Positions 1-7,799 of a stretch of 15,553 bases of DNA are shown here, piece after piece. Made by a program: the position numbers and the translations under genes. The notes beneath the pieces are model-generated. The model saw nothing but the letters and a program-made list of their open reading frames with translations. It had not been told where the DNA came from and did no database searches. The stretch lies in assembly GCA_002309275.1 (NCBI GenBank), contig DBXL01000205.1, positions 2,606-18,158 on the forward strand, in the 5' to 3' direction. The stretch is from Ruminococcaceae bacterium UBA1213. Its GTDB lineage: Bacteria; Bacillota; Clostridia; Oscillospirales; Acutalibacteraceae. Position 1 is the stretch's first letter; each line of letters opens with the position of its first letter.

Positions 1-1068
1 GAAGAAAGCCTTATTGAAGAAAGTTCGGAAGCAAGTATGGCTGAAGAAAAATTTGAATTGGGTGCAGACGAAACGAAATTCACATGGGACAGGAACAGTG
101 GCAGAGATATTTATATACAGACAAATTCAGGTTCAAAGGAATTGACAGTGCTGAAAGGCGGTATGCCGTTTTCGTCAAGCTTGGTAAGCAGAAGTCTTTC
201 AATAGATGATGGACATATATGTATGAGTGCAGATTTTCTTAAAAAGCTTGATGACGGTGAGAATACTTTGACTTTTGTACTCAAAGAGGGAACTTTTAAT
301 ATAGAGGTGAACGTCACGGACAGCAGGACAGATGTACCTGTTGAAGAGATTACGGCTGAAAATACGGATTTTGAATGGGACAGAAATGATTTTCTTGGAA
401 TTGCCGTAAAGACAAATTCCAAATCCAAAAAAGTCACTGTTATGAAAGACGGTCAACAATTGGCAGAGGATACTGACAGAGAGGTATATATTCTTTTGGG
501 CAGAGTAAGCATTACTGCAAAAGTTCTTAAAGGTCTTGATGACGGTGAAAACAAGCTTTCCCTTGTATTGGATGACGGAACAGTTGACATCAATGTGAAA
601 GTGACGGACAGAAAAAAAGCTTCTTCCGCAGAGATTACAGCGGATAAAACGGAGTTTACATGGGATAGAAACAGTTCACAAAATATTGTTGTAAAGACGA
701 ACTCAAAATCTCAGACAGTTGCAGTACGCAAAAGCGGAACGCTTTTTTCAGACTCGGATACAAAAAATATTTCGGTGAGTGAAGGCACTGTGACGATCAC
801 GCCTGACTTTCTGAATACGCTTGATGATGGAAAAAATACGCTGAAACTGGTATTTGACGACGGAAGAGTTGATATAAATATCACTGTGACGGGTTCGGAA
901 ATCAGCAGTAAAACATCCGATAATTCGTCATTGAATTCTGTTATCTCGACAAACAGCAATAGTGCCGTCATAGGCACAGGAAATTCGGAACTGACGATAG
1001 GTACAGCATTGGCAGCCCTTTTGGCAGGTCTGGCGGGAATGATTGCTTTAAGGAAGAAATCAAAGTGA
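1..1068 (+). CDS. Surface protein with three X2-type Ig-like domains and C-terminal membrane anchor (5' end cut off)
   Basis: The frame is open to base 1, so the ATG at 37 is probably internal. The 12 residues before it are rich in Glu and Ser, like an interdomain linker. Numbered from that Met, three homologous modules follow at about residues 7-95, 103-191 and 198-286. Each carries a T-x-F-x-W-D-R-N start, a K-T-N-S-K-S strand, an L-D-D-G-(E/K)-N turn and a V-D-I-N-(V/I) end. This matches the CBM_X2 (X2) Ig-like family found in cellulosomal and other surface proteins of Clostridia. A Ser/Asn-rich stretch (287-315) leads to a hydrophobic segment (about 319-338) and an RKKSK tail, so the C-terminus is membrane or wall anchored and the domains face outside. 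X2 modules bind polysaccharide or cell surface, or act as spacers; which applies here cannot be told. The amidase gene starts 17 bases downstream. Any catalytic part would lie upstream of the window. Confidence 0.85.
   Translation, partial: EESLIEESSEASMAEEKFELGADETKFTWDRNSGRDIYIQTNSGSKELTVLKGGMPFSSSLVSRSLSIDDGHICMSADFLKKLDDGENTLTFVLKEGTFNIEVNVTDSRTDVPVEEITAENTDFEWDRNDFLGIAVKTNSKSKKVTVMKDGQQLAEDTDREVYILLGRVSITAKVLKGLDDGENKLSLVLDDGTVDINVKVTDRKKASSAEITADKTEFTWDRNSSQNIVVKTNSKSQTVAVRKSGTLFSDSDTKNISVSEGTVTITPDFLNTLDDGKNTLKLVFDDGRVDINITVTGSEISSKTSDNSSLNSVISTNSNSAVIGTGNSELTIGTALAALLAGLAGMIALRKKSK
55..894 (+). repeat. Three tandem X2-like protein modules of about 89 residues
   Basis: The modules lie at about 55-321, 343-609 and 628-894. 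The second and third are most alike and share I-T-A-(E/D) starts, V-K-T-N-S-K-S and L-D-D-G-(E/K)-N. The first is more diverged (Q-T-N-S-G-S, L-K-E-G-T-F). Divergence at the DNA level indicates old duplication, not a recent unstable tandem repeat. Confidence 0.8.
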
Positions 1069-1073
1069 TTATC

Positions 1074-1080
1074 AGGGAGG
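1074..1080 (+). promoter_or_regulatory. Ribosome binding site fixing the amidase start
   Basis: AGGGAGG lies 5 bases before the ATG at 1086. The in-frame GTG at 1065 would overlap the upstream stop codon and has no Shine-Dalgarno sequence, so the ATG is preferred. Confidence 0.8.
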
Positions 1081-1085
1081 AAATT

Positions 1086-2117
1086 ATGAAAGATAAAAAG
1101 GCGATAAAGGAAACTCTTGCGACTGTAAAGCAGGTAGATAAAAATATATGGACAGTGGTATATAAAGGCTCATATGGTCTTGATGAAATGCTTGAAAAGG
1201 GCATTCCCGGCATTGGAGGAATTGTCAGGTTTACACAGAAATATATACATTCCCGACAGGTATTTTTAAATCCGTTTGTAAAGGACTTCGGCTGTTCCAC
1301 GTTCAACACAAGGACACCGCAGAATGATGTGATTTTAGGAAGGAATTTTGATTATAAAGACTCTGTGTGTATAGTTGTATGGACAGCACCTGAAAACGGT
1401 TACAGGAGTATGACGGTAACGCTTGGAGCATTTTTGCTGTACGGCAAAAAATGGCAGAATCCGGAGAAGCTCAAAAATCATATCCGCATGATGGGAGCAC
1501 CATATTGCTGTATGGACGGGGTAAATGAAAAAGGACTTGCCATAGCGGTGCTTGAAATAAAGACCAAGCCTACAAAGCAAAAAACAGGTAAAAAGCCAAT
1601 TACAACAGTTACTGCCATAAGGGCGGTACTTGATAAATGCAAGAATGTTGATGAAGCGATTGAACTTTTGAAAAAGTATGATATGAGAGATTTGATATTT
1701 GCCAATTATCATTATCAGATTGCCGACGCAGAGGGCAACAGTGTCATTATTGAGTATGTCAATAATGAGATGAAAGTGATTCGTCAGACACATAAAGATG
1801 AAAATTTGAAACTGACAAATTATTTTCTGACAGAGGGCGGTGACAACAGAAAAGAAATGGGACGTGACAGGTATAAAAAAATTGATGATACATTGTGTGA
1901 GTGCGGTCATCACATTTCGGAAGAAGATGCCATGAAACTGCTTGAAAGCTGTAAGCTGTGCTATCATCATCAATATCTGCCTCATATGGTGGTCACCGTA
2001 TGGAGTAATGTGTATAACTGTGCAAAGAAAACCATGAAAATCTGTTCAGGCATGAATTATGATGATATGTATGAATTTTCTCTTGACGAACCGGGAAAAG
2101 TTAAAAAAATCAAATAA
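1086..2117 (+). CDS. Ntn-hydrolase amidase, choloylglycine hydrolase / acid ceramidase-like (linear amide C-N hydrolase)
   Basis: This 343-residue protein has the landmarks of the cysteine N-terminal-nucleophile amidases: the F-G-C-S-T nucleophile site (Cys70), the G-R-N-F-D-Y motif (Arg86, Asp89), the G-V-N-E-K-G-L oxyanion motif (Asn147), L-T-N-Y-F (Asn245), D-R-Y (Arg262) and a C-terminal W-S-N-V-Y-N block. Relatives are bile salt hydrolases, penicillin V acylase, isopenicillin N acyltransferase and acid ceramidase/NAAA. All cleave or exchange a linear amide bond. Cys70 follows Gly69, so the mature enzyme probably arises by self-cleavage that removes or splits off a 69-residue N-terminal part, as in the acyltransferase and ceramidase branches. 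Bile salt hydrolases instead have Cys at residue 2. There is no signal peptide, so it should be cytoplasmic. It lies 17 bases after the X2 protein gene and 14 bases before the ABC ATPase start. The substrate is unknown; an N-acyl amino acid, N-acyl peptide or bile salt are all possible. Confidence 0.85.
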   Translation: MKDKKAIKETLATVKQVDKNIWTVVYKGSYGLDEMLEKGIPGIGGIVRFTQKYIHSRQVFLNPFVKDFGCSTFNTRTPQNDVILGRNFDYKDSVCIVVWTAPENGYRSMTVTLGAFLLYGKKWQNPEKLKNHIRMMGAPYCCMDGVNEKGLAIAVLEIKTKPTKQKTGKKPITTVTAIRAVLDKCKNVDEAIELLKKYDMRDLIFANYHYQIADAEGNSVIIEYVNNEMKVIRQTHKDENLKLTNYFLTEGGDNRKEMGRDRYKKIDDTLCECGHHISEEDAMKLLESCKLCYHHQYLPHMVVTVWSNVYNCAKKTMKICSGMNYDDMYEFSLDEPGKVKKIK

Positions 2118-2123
2118 GGGAGG
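2117..2123 (+). promoter_or_regulatory. Ribosome binding site favouring a TTG start for the ABC ATPase
   Basis: AGGGAGG overlaps the last base of the amidase stop codon. It is 8 bases from TTG at 2132 but only 2 bases from the in-frame GTG at 2126. Normal spacing therefore points to TTG as the start. Confidence 0.7.
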
Positions 2124-2131
2124 CAGTGTTT

Positions 2132-2848
2132 TTGGAAAATGCAGGGAAAGTGCTTTTGAATGCAGGAAATCTCTGGAAGTCCTACGGAAAGGGAGAAGCA
2201 AAGGTCGATGCACTTGCAGACGTTTCTTTACAGATATATGACGGTGAACTGCTGACGATTCTGGGCAGTTCGGGCAGTGGAAAAAGTACCCTTTTGAATA
2301 TGCTCGGAGGCATGGACAAGCCCGACAGAGGAAGTATTATTGCAGGCGGAAAAGACCTTTGCCGAATGAGTGACAGAGGGCTTACGGATTATAGAAAAAA
2401 GAATATTGGATTTGTGTTTCAATCGTTTAATCTGATAGCCGAACTCACTGCAAAGGAGAATGTTGCGATAACGGCAGATATAGAACATAGTCCCCATATT
2501 GTTGAAGAAGTTTTTGAAATGGTGGGACTGCGTGAGAAAATGAAGAATTATCCGTCACAGCTTTCAGGCGGTCAACAGCAGAGAGTGTCTATTGCAAGGG
2601 CTTTGGCAAAGAATCCTCAGCTTTTATTGTGCGATGAGCCGACAGGTGCATTGGACTATGAAACAGGCAAGCAAATTCTGGTTGAACTGGAGAGGCTTGT
2701 GAGAAAACACGGAAAAACTGTGGTAATTGTCACGCATACGCAGGAAATAGGAAAAATGTCCGACCGTATCATCAAAATGCGGAACGGTAAAATTACAGAT
2801 GTACTCATCAATCAAAATCCCGTTTCCGCAGAAAGCATAGAGTGGTAA
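2132..2848 (+). CDS. ABC transporter ATP-binding protein, MacB/LolD/FtsE class
   Basis: This is a complete 238-residue nucleotide-binding subunit, of normal length for the family. It has Walker A G-S-S-G-S-G-K-S (45-52), Q-loop Gln97 in F-V-F-Q-S-F-N-L, signature L-S-G-G-Q (144-148), Walker B L-L-L-C-D-E-P with catalytic Glu169, and switch His202 in V-T-H-T. The Q-loop sequence and the T-G-A-L-D D-loop are typical of ATPases that drive FtsX/MacB-type permeases by mechanotransmission. Its partner is the permease starting 4 bases after its stop. The start is taken as TTG at 2132 because of Shine-Dalgarno spacing; GTG at 2126 would add two residues. It acts at the cytoplasmic face of the membrane. 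What is moved or signalled is not shown by the sequence. Confidence 0.95.
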   Translation: MENAGKVLLNAGNLWKSYGKGEAKVDALADVSLQIYDGELLTILGSSGSGKSTLLNMLGGMDKPDRGSIIAGGKDLCRMSDRGLTDYRKKNIGFVFQSFNLIAELTAKENVAITADIEHSPHIVEEVFEMVGLREKMKNYPSQLSGGQQQRVSIARALAKNPQLLLCDEPTGALDYETGKQILVELERLVRKHGKTVVIVTHTQEIGKMSDRIIKMRNGKITDVLINQNPVSAESIEW

Positions 2849-2852
2849 GCCT

Positions 2853-5800
2853 ATGAAAAGAATGTTACTTCCCATTATAAAAAAATATTTTAAATTACTT
2901 TTTTCAATAATGATTGTGTCTGCTATGGGCTGTGGTATTATGACGGGTTTGTCAAGTGCATATGTATCTCTGGAGGGTTCTCTGAATGACTATGTGAAGA
3001 ATTATAAATATCCGAATGGGGTTATAACTACCGATGTGACGAGCAGAAAGCAAATTGAAAAGCTGAAAGAATTGCCGACTGTTTCGGAAGTCAATGCACG
3101 TCTTTGCGGAGATACCTATATCAAAAGCAAAGAGGGCAGATATTTGTCTGTGAGGGTGTTTTCATATAATCCCGATGATATGCAGAAATTTCATTTCTGG
3201 TCACAGGCTGACAGCAGGGGCAAAGATGATGTATTGATTGAATGTAATTTTGCAGAGGACAACGGCATAAAAGCAGGTGATACAGTCAGTTTCAAAGTTG
3301 ACAAGGAATACAGGGAGTATTTTGTATCAGGGATAGTGTCAATGCCGGAGACGATTTCCGTACAGCCGACAGAGGATTCATGGGGAGTGAATACAGACTT
3401 TGGTTATGCCTATGCACCTGTAAGGCTGTTGGAAAATGAGTATGAAAAAAAATACAGTGAAGTGAAAAAGGAACTTGACGGCAAGCAGTCCGAACTTGAT
3501 ACGGAGTGGGAAAAGGCTCAGAAAGAGCTTGATGAGGCGGAAGAAAAGCTGAATAATGCCAAAACACAGCTTTCCGAAAAGGAGAAGCTGTTTGAAGATT
3601 CCGCAGGGGAGGCAGAAGAAAAGCTTGCACAGCTTATTGCAACGGAAACGGAACTGAAAGAAACGAAAATCAAACTTGAGATTCAGAAGAAAGGGTTGAC
3701 TGCAGCAAGAAAGTCTGTACAATCCTCGCTGGAGGAGTTTGAGAAGAATAAAGACAAGCTTTTCACAGCGGCAGACGGTCTGGAGAAAATTGACGACGCT
3801 TTGAAAAATATTGAAAATATGAATGCAGTGATGACGAAAAGTGAGTGCGTGAAATTTCTGGGGATTCTGAAAGCGTTCCCCGATACAGAGCTTTCTTATA
3901 TTTTCAATGTATCGGAAAGTCTGCTGGGATTTGTTGATACTGCCCGCAATTATGGACTCAGTTATGACGCAACGGATAAAGTGACGGATTTTTCTAAAAA
4001 ATTGCAGGAATATATTGACCGTGCGGAAAGCGATTATTTATATTTACATTCTGAATTAAGTGAAGATGAACGGGATAAAATTATTGAAGCCATTAAAAGA
4101 TATGCTATATATGATGAAAGTATCAGCCTTGATGAAAACATCAGAAATGCTGTTGAAGTGGTTGATTTTGTGCATGAATTCGCAGGACAGAAAAATATTT
4201 ACAGTGTAGTGGAATATCTTTCTGTTCTGGAAAGTGACAAAACTCTGCAGGAATTTTTGTCGGATATAGATGATATGAAAAGGATGATTGACGAGCTGTC
4301 ACAATATGGGGATAAAGAAATCAAGACGGCAGGCGACCTTGTGGAAGCGTATTCAGAAATTATTGCTGAAATGGAACGGCAGAAAGTGCAGCTGACAGAA
4401 CAGCGTAAGCAAATAACGGATATGCTTGCAGAATACGGTCTGACGGAAAGTGACCTTGAGGATATTCCGAAGCTGACGGAGGAAAAGCTGAAAGAAGCAC
4501 AAGACGGTCTTGCACAGATAGACAACGGTTTAAAGCAGATAAATGAAAATATGCCGAAAATAGAAAGCGGTCTGCAGGAGATAACAGACGGCAAAGCACT
4601 GATTATGTCAAAGCTTGATGATGCTAAAAAGCAGATTGTAAGTGCTGAAAAAGAGATAAAGGAAAATGAAAAAAAACTGAATGATGAAACGGCGAAGGCA
4701 TTGACAGAGTTTGCCAATCTGAAAGGGGAGCTTGAAAAGGCTTATAGTGAGCTTGAAAACGGTGAGGGTTATGAAATGCTTTGCAATCAGTTTTTGATAT
4801 ATTTCAATGATGTTTCGGATACCGAGGCGGAACTGAAAAAACTGACGGATATTTTTGAAAAAGAGGAAATTACCGTAAAAAACAGCTTTACTTATGAAAA
4901 ATCAGCCGTTAAAAAAAGAATAGATGTCAATTTGGAGCCGATTGAAACAATGTCTGTATTCATGCCGATGGTATTTTTTATTATCATATTGATCGTTGTA
5001 TTTTTATTTATGTCGCTGATTATAAAGCAATGCAGGCGTGAAATAGGTATTTTAAGGGCATTGGGTTTTACAAAAACAAGTATTAAATTGCTTTTTTGTG
5101 GAGTAAATTTCATTGTGTCGGTATGCTCCATTGTTTTGGGAAGCGTGACAGGCTATTTTCTGATGAGATATGTAGGTGATTACTATACGGCATTTTTCCC
5201 TCTGCCTGAATTTACATTCCGTGTCAATATTGTGATGTATCTGTTGTCGGCAGTGCTGACAATCGTTGTAGGGCAGATTTCAACGCTTATCAGTGCAGGA
5301 ACGGTTTCAAAGATTCTGCCGTCTGAGGCGATGTCCAGACCTGCACCCGAAAATACAGAAATACCGCTGTTTTTGCAGAAACTTACTGCAAGGTCATCGC
5401 CGATGACAAAATTCAGTGTTGCCACCATGTTAAGAAATAAAATGCGTTTTGTATTTTCAGTGGTATGCATATCGGCATCAGTGATGATGATATTCTCATC
5501 ACTTGCCTTTATCACTTCCAAAAATTATCTTTTACATCAGCTTTATGACGAAAGAATCCATTATGACTGTCAGATATTTTTCAAAGAAAATCCCGCAGAT
5601 GATTTCATGCAGGAAATGAGTGATTTGAAGTTTGTAAAAGATGTGCAGAGAATGCCGTACTATCAGGCGGATTTTACATTTAAAGGGAAAACAAAATCTG
5701 CTGCCATCAATGCACTTGACAGACAAACAGAACTTGTTGGGGTATATGATAGGAATGATAAAAAACTTGCCATACCCGAACAGGGAATTATTCTTGAAAA

Positions 5801-6485
5801 GCACCTTGCGGAAGAGCTGGGGGCAGATGTGGGTGATGAAGTTGAAATTGACGGTTTGAAAGTAAGAGTTGCAGAGATTTCTGACCAGTCAATAAGCCGT
5901 TTTCAGTATGTTTCATATGAAGAGGCTGAAAAATTGGGTGAAATTACATTAGGTTCTGTAATATGCAATCTATCCCAAAGTGATGAACAGAAATTACTTG
6001 GATTTCTGACGGAGAGTGACAATTATTTATATACCGTATTTACAAGACTTTCTTATCAGGGAAATGAAAAGATTTTCAGGACTTACGATTTGGCGGCATG
6101 GATCATTATAGGTTTTGCCATAATTATAGGCTTGGTAATCGTCATCAACACGGCACAGACTAATCTATTGGAAAAGAAAAGAGAACTTTGTGTATTGAGG
6201 ACTCTCGGCTTTCAGCACAGTGAAATTTCAAGAAAATGGTTTGTACAGTCACTTTTGCAGTTTGTATTTTCCTGTATGGCAGGCTTGCCGTCAGGTATGT
6301 GGATTGCACAGATAGGTCTTCAAAAGCTCAGTACAGAGAGCAGGGAATATGTATTTGCAAACAGCTGGAATGAATATATTTTTACTGTTGTGCTTGTACT
6401 GGCATATATGGTCGTAAGTCACTTTATCGCCATGCACTCCATGAAAAAATGGGATTTGGTCGAGAGTGTCAAAGATAAGGAGTAA
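2853..6485 (+). CDS. Giant FtsX/MacB-type ABC permease with coiled-coil insertion in its extracellular domain
   Basis: This 1210-residue membrane protein is built as two FtsX halves. Half 1 has a membrane helix (about 13-37), a large outer domain (38-698) and three helices (about 699-825) around the C-R-R-E-I-G-I-L-R-A-L-G-F coupling motif (727-739). Half 2 has a helix (about 862-882), a 190-residue outer domain and three helices (about 1078-1200) around K-K-R-E-L-C-V-L-R-T-L-G-F. Outer domain 1 is about 470 residues longer than outer domain 2. The excess is two long Glu/Lys-rich heptad stretches (about 193-320 and 488-646) flanking a helical segment (322-487), which suggests an extended hairpin with a tip. 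There are about eight membrane helices in total. The gene starts 4 bases after the ATPase stop with only a weak Shine-Dalgarno, which suggests translational coupling. No MacA-like adaptor gene is nearby. The substrate is unknown; export, peptide resistance, or control of a wall enzyme as in FtsEX are options. Confidence 0.9.
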   Translation: MKRMLLPIIKKYFKLLFSIMIVSAMGCGIMTGLSSAYVSLEGSLNDYVKNYKYPNGVITTDVTSRKQIEKLKELPTVSEVNARLCGDTYIKSKEGRYLSVRVFSYNPDDMQKFHFWSQADSRGKDDVLIECNFAEDNGIKAGDTVSFKVDKEYREYFVSGIVSMPETISVQPTEDSWGVNTDFGYAYAPVRLLENEYEKKYSEVKKELDGKQSELDTEWEKAQKELDEAEEKLNNAKTQLSEKEKLFEDSAGEAEEKLAQLIATETELKETKIKLEIQKKGLTAARKSVQSSLEEFEKNKDKLFTAADGLEKIDDALKNIENMNAVMTKSECVKFLGILKAFPDTELSYIFNVSESLLGFVDTARNYGLSYDATDKVTDFSKKLQEYIDRAESDYLYLHSELSEDERDKIIEAIKRYAIYDESISLDENIRNAVEVVDFVHEFAGQKNIYSVVEYLSVLESDKTLQEFLSDIDDMKRMIDELSQYGDKEIKTAGDLVEAYSEIIAEMERQKVQLTEQRKQITDMLAEYGLTESDLEDIPKLTEEKLKEAQDGLAQIDNGLKQINENMPKIESGLQEITDGKALIMSKLDDAKKQIVSAEKEIKENEKKLNDETAKALTEFANLKGELEKAYSELENGEGYEMLCNQFLIYFNDVSDTEAELKKLTDIFEKEEITVKNSFTYEKSAVKKRIDVNLEPIETMSVFMPMVFFIIILIVVFLFMSLIIKQCRREIGILRALGFTKTSIKLLFCGVNFIVSVCSIVLGSVTGYFLMRYVGDYYTAFFPLPEFTFRVNIVMYLLSAVLTIVVGQISTLISAGTVSKILPSEAMSRPAPENTEIPLFLQKLTARSSPMTKFSVATMLRNKMRFVFSVVCISASVMMIFSSLAFITSKNYLLHQLYDERIHYDCQIFFKENPADDFMQEMSDLKFVKDVQRMPYYQADFTFKGKTKSAAINALDRQTELVGVYDRNDKKLAIPEQGIILEKHLAEELGADVGDEVEIDGLKVRVAEISDQSISRFQYVSYEEAEKLGEITLGSVICNLSQSDEQKLLGFLTESDNYLYTVFTRLSYQGNEKIFRTYDLAAWIIIGFAIIIGLVIVINTAQTNLLEKKRELCVLRTLGFQHSEISRKWFVQSLLQFVFSCMAGLPSGMWIAQIGLQKLSTESREYVFANSWNEYIFTVVLVLAYMVVSHFIAMHSMKKWDLVESVKDKE

Positions 6486-6523
6486 AAAAAACGGGTTATC
6501 CGAAAGAGGATAACCTGTTTTTT
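6484..6523. terminator. Bidirectional intrinsic terminator between convergent genes
   Basis: GGTTATCC (6494-6501) pairs perfectly with GGATAACC (6508-6515) around a 6-base loop. The stem extends by a G-T pair and C-G. A run of eight A lies before it (6484-6491) and six T after it (6518-6523), so it can stop transcripts from both sides. It ends the ABC operon (stop at 6485) and the FemX-like gene on the - strand (stop at 6539). Confidence 0.9.
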
Positions 6524-6538
6524 CCTGTCTGTGAATTT

Positions 6539-7606
6539 TTAAATATCTCTGTGCATGAATGTTTTAGCTGCCCATTTGAGAAATTTATATTTCGCCTTTG
6601 AGGGAATATAATTGAATTCACCAAGATATTTTTCAGCATAGCCGTTGAAGCCTTTTTTGAATTTATATACACCGTAATTGGAATGTGTTTCGTCATTGTA
6701 GTGCGGTACGCCCATGAAGTCGTACAAATCACAGCCTGTTTCGACAGCCCATTGAATCATAGTCCACTGCATGAGGTGATTCGGCATTAAATTTCTGTGA
6801 CCGTTGCCGGAAGCGCCGTAAAGATAGCTTACACGCTTGGCATAATTGATGTCCAATGCACCGGAAATAGGTTCGCCGTCAGGGGCATAGCACATATATA
6901 AACGAGCGTGTTCACCGAGAGCGTCCATCATATTGGCAAAATACTCTTTTGAGCGGATATGAAAGCCATCACGCTTGCCTGTTTCTTCCATGAGCATACA
7001 GAAATCATCTAATTTTTCCTTGCCGTAAGCCTTGCAGGTAACGCCCTTTCTTTCTGCAACTCTGATATTGTATCTCCACTTTGAATGGAATCCTTCAAAA
7101 ACTTCCTCTTTGGTTTTTCCTGAGATGTTGAGAAGATAGTTTTTCAAGCTCTGCACGGTGACATCTTCGGAAATGTCGGGATCGTATTCAAAACCGAGTG
7201 ACTTGAAATTTTCGATAACTTCAAGACTTTTCTGTTTGTCAAAGCTGAAATTTTCTTCCTGTGTGACCTGCTCAAAGTGGGGAATCATGGGATCGACTTT
7301 CAGCATATAGGCATGATGTTTTTTAGCCACTTTTTTAGCTTCTTCCAAGAGTTCCGTCAAAGTTTCCTTGTCATTGCAATCGCATACAGGACCTCTTGTG
7401 GAATAGGCAAAAGTGGAGTTGATGACAGGCAGTTTTTTGAAAAGTATCTGCATAGCGGCTTTGATATTTCCGTCACTGTCATAAACGGCGACAAGTTCAC
7501 TGTCCCAGTCAACTTTAGCTTTTGCCCACAGAGATGACTGTGTAAAACTTCCGTAAGGGCTGTTTGAAACGAAATCTTCATATTTTTTTATATCAACATT
7601 CGGCAT
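6539..7606 (-). CDS. FemX/MurM-like peptidoglycan bridge aminoacyltransferase
   Basis: This 355-residue protein belongs to the FemAB family (paired GNAT folds). Members transfer an amino acid from aminoacyl-tRNA to the stem-peptide side chain of lipid II at the cytoplasmic face, starting the interpeptide bridge. Family blocks visible are K-W-R-Y-N-I-R-V-A (176-184), K-R-D-G-F-x-I-R (211-218), L-Y-G-A-S-G-N-G-H-R-N-L-M-P-N-H-L-M-Q-W (262-281), L-Y-D-F-M-G-V (294-300) and V-Y-K-F-K-K-G-F-N-G (313-322). The long coiled-coil arm of staphylococcal FemA is absent, so it is closer to the compact FemX (Weissella) type. The start at 7606 is chosen because GGAGGA (- strand, 7615-7620) lies 8 bases upstream; longer in-frame versions have no such site. 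It is a lone gene converging on the ABC operon. The amino acid added cannot be read from sequence. Confidence 0.9.
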   Translation of the reverse strand: MPNVDIKKYEDFVSNSPYGSFTQSSLWAKAKVDWDSELVAVYDSDGNIKAAMQILFKKLPVINSTFAYSTRGPVCDCNDKETLTELLEEAKKVAKKHHAYMLKVDPMIPHFEQVTQEENFSFDKQKSLEVIENFKSLGFEYDPDISEDVTVQSLKNYLLNISGKTKEEVFEGFHSKWRYNIRVAERKGVTCKAYGKEKLDDFCMLMEETGKRDGFHIRSKEYFANMMDALGEHARLYMCYAPDGEPISGALDINYAKRVSYLYGASGNGHRNLMPNHLMQWTMIQWAVETGCDLYDFMGVPHYNDETHSNYGVYKFKKGFNGYAEKYLGEFNYIPSKAKYKFLKWAAKTFMHRDI

Positions 7607-7646
7607 AAAAACTATCCTCCAATATAAACTTGATTTACAAAAATAC

Positions 7647-7675
7647 ATTATACACCGAATAATTTATAATATCTA
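7647..7675 (-). promoter_or_regulatory. Candidate promoter for the FemX-like gene
   Basis: Read on the - strand, TATAAT (7647-7652) is preceded by TAGATA (7670-7675, four of six consensus -35 bases) with 17 bases between. This gives a leader of about 35 bases ahead of the FemX-like start. Confidence 0.5.
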
Positions 7676-7754
7676 TGTTTTTTTGAAAAATCAGAAAAAT
7701 TTATACAGCTTGACATAATTTTTTGTGAAAAAACAAATTTTTTTGGAAAGGGGT

Positions 7755-7793
7755 GTGGGGGATAACCTTTTTTTTAAAAAAGGTTTCCCCCAC
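7755..7793. repeat. Strong palindromic hairpin just after leuD
   Basis: GTGGGGG (7755-7761) pairs with CCCCCAC (7787-7793). Pairing then continues through an A/T, C and T/A inner stem down to a very small loop, with a single bulged T at 7763. Neither side has a clean T-run outside the stem, so it is not a textbook terminator, although it could end leuCD transcripts. Gut Clostridia carry many similar G/C-ended, T/A-centred palindromes, so it may be a dispersed repeat. The rest of the gap 7607-7799 holds only the FemX promoter and A/T-rich sequence. Confidence 0.7.
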
Positions 7794-7799
7794 GAAAGA

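Noticed and set aside
1..894. Recent tandem DNA repeat or phase-variable tract
   Set aside because: The three modules differ too much at base level; they are ordinary repeated protein domains without short identical units.
1335..1985. 216-codon open frame on the - strand inside the amidase gene
   Set aside because: Its translation is His/Cys/Phe-rich with no recognisable fold, as expected for antisense of an A/T-rich gene; the + strand has all Ntn-hydrolase motifs.
3429..4790. SMC-like or separate cytoplasmic coiled-coil protein within the permease frame
   Set aside because: The frame is continuous from the first membrane helix through the coiled coil to the FtsX helices, and there is no Walker motif, so it is an insertion in the outer domain.
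7710..7738. Perfect TTGACA -35 box on the + strand at 7710-7715
   Set aside because: No -10 box at 16-18 bases (the bases there read about ACAAAT), and no + strand gene follows; the downstream frames overlap leuD in the wrong direction.
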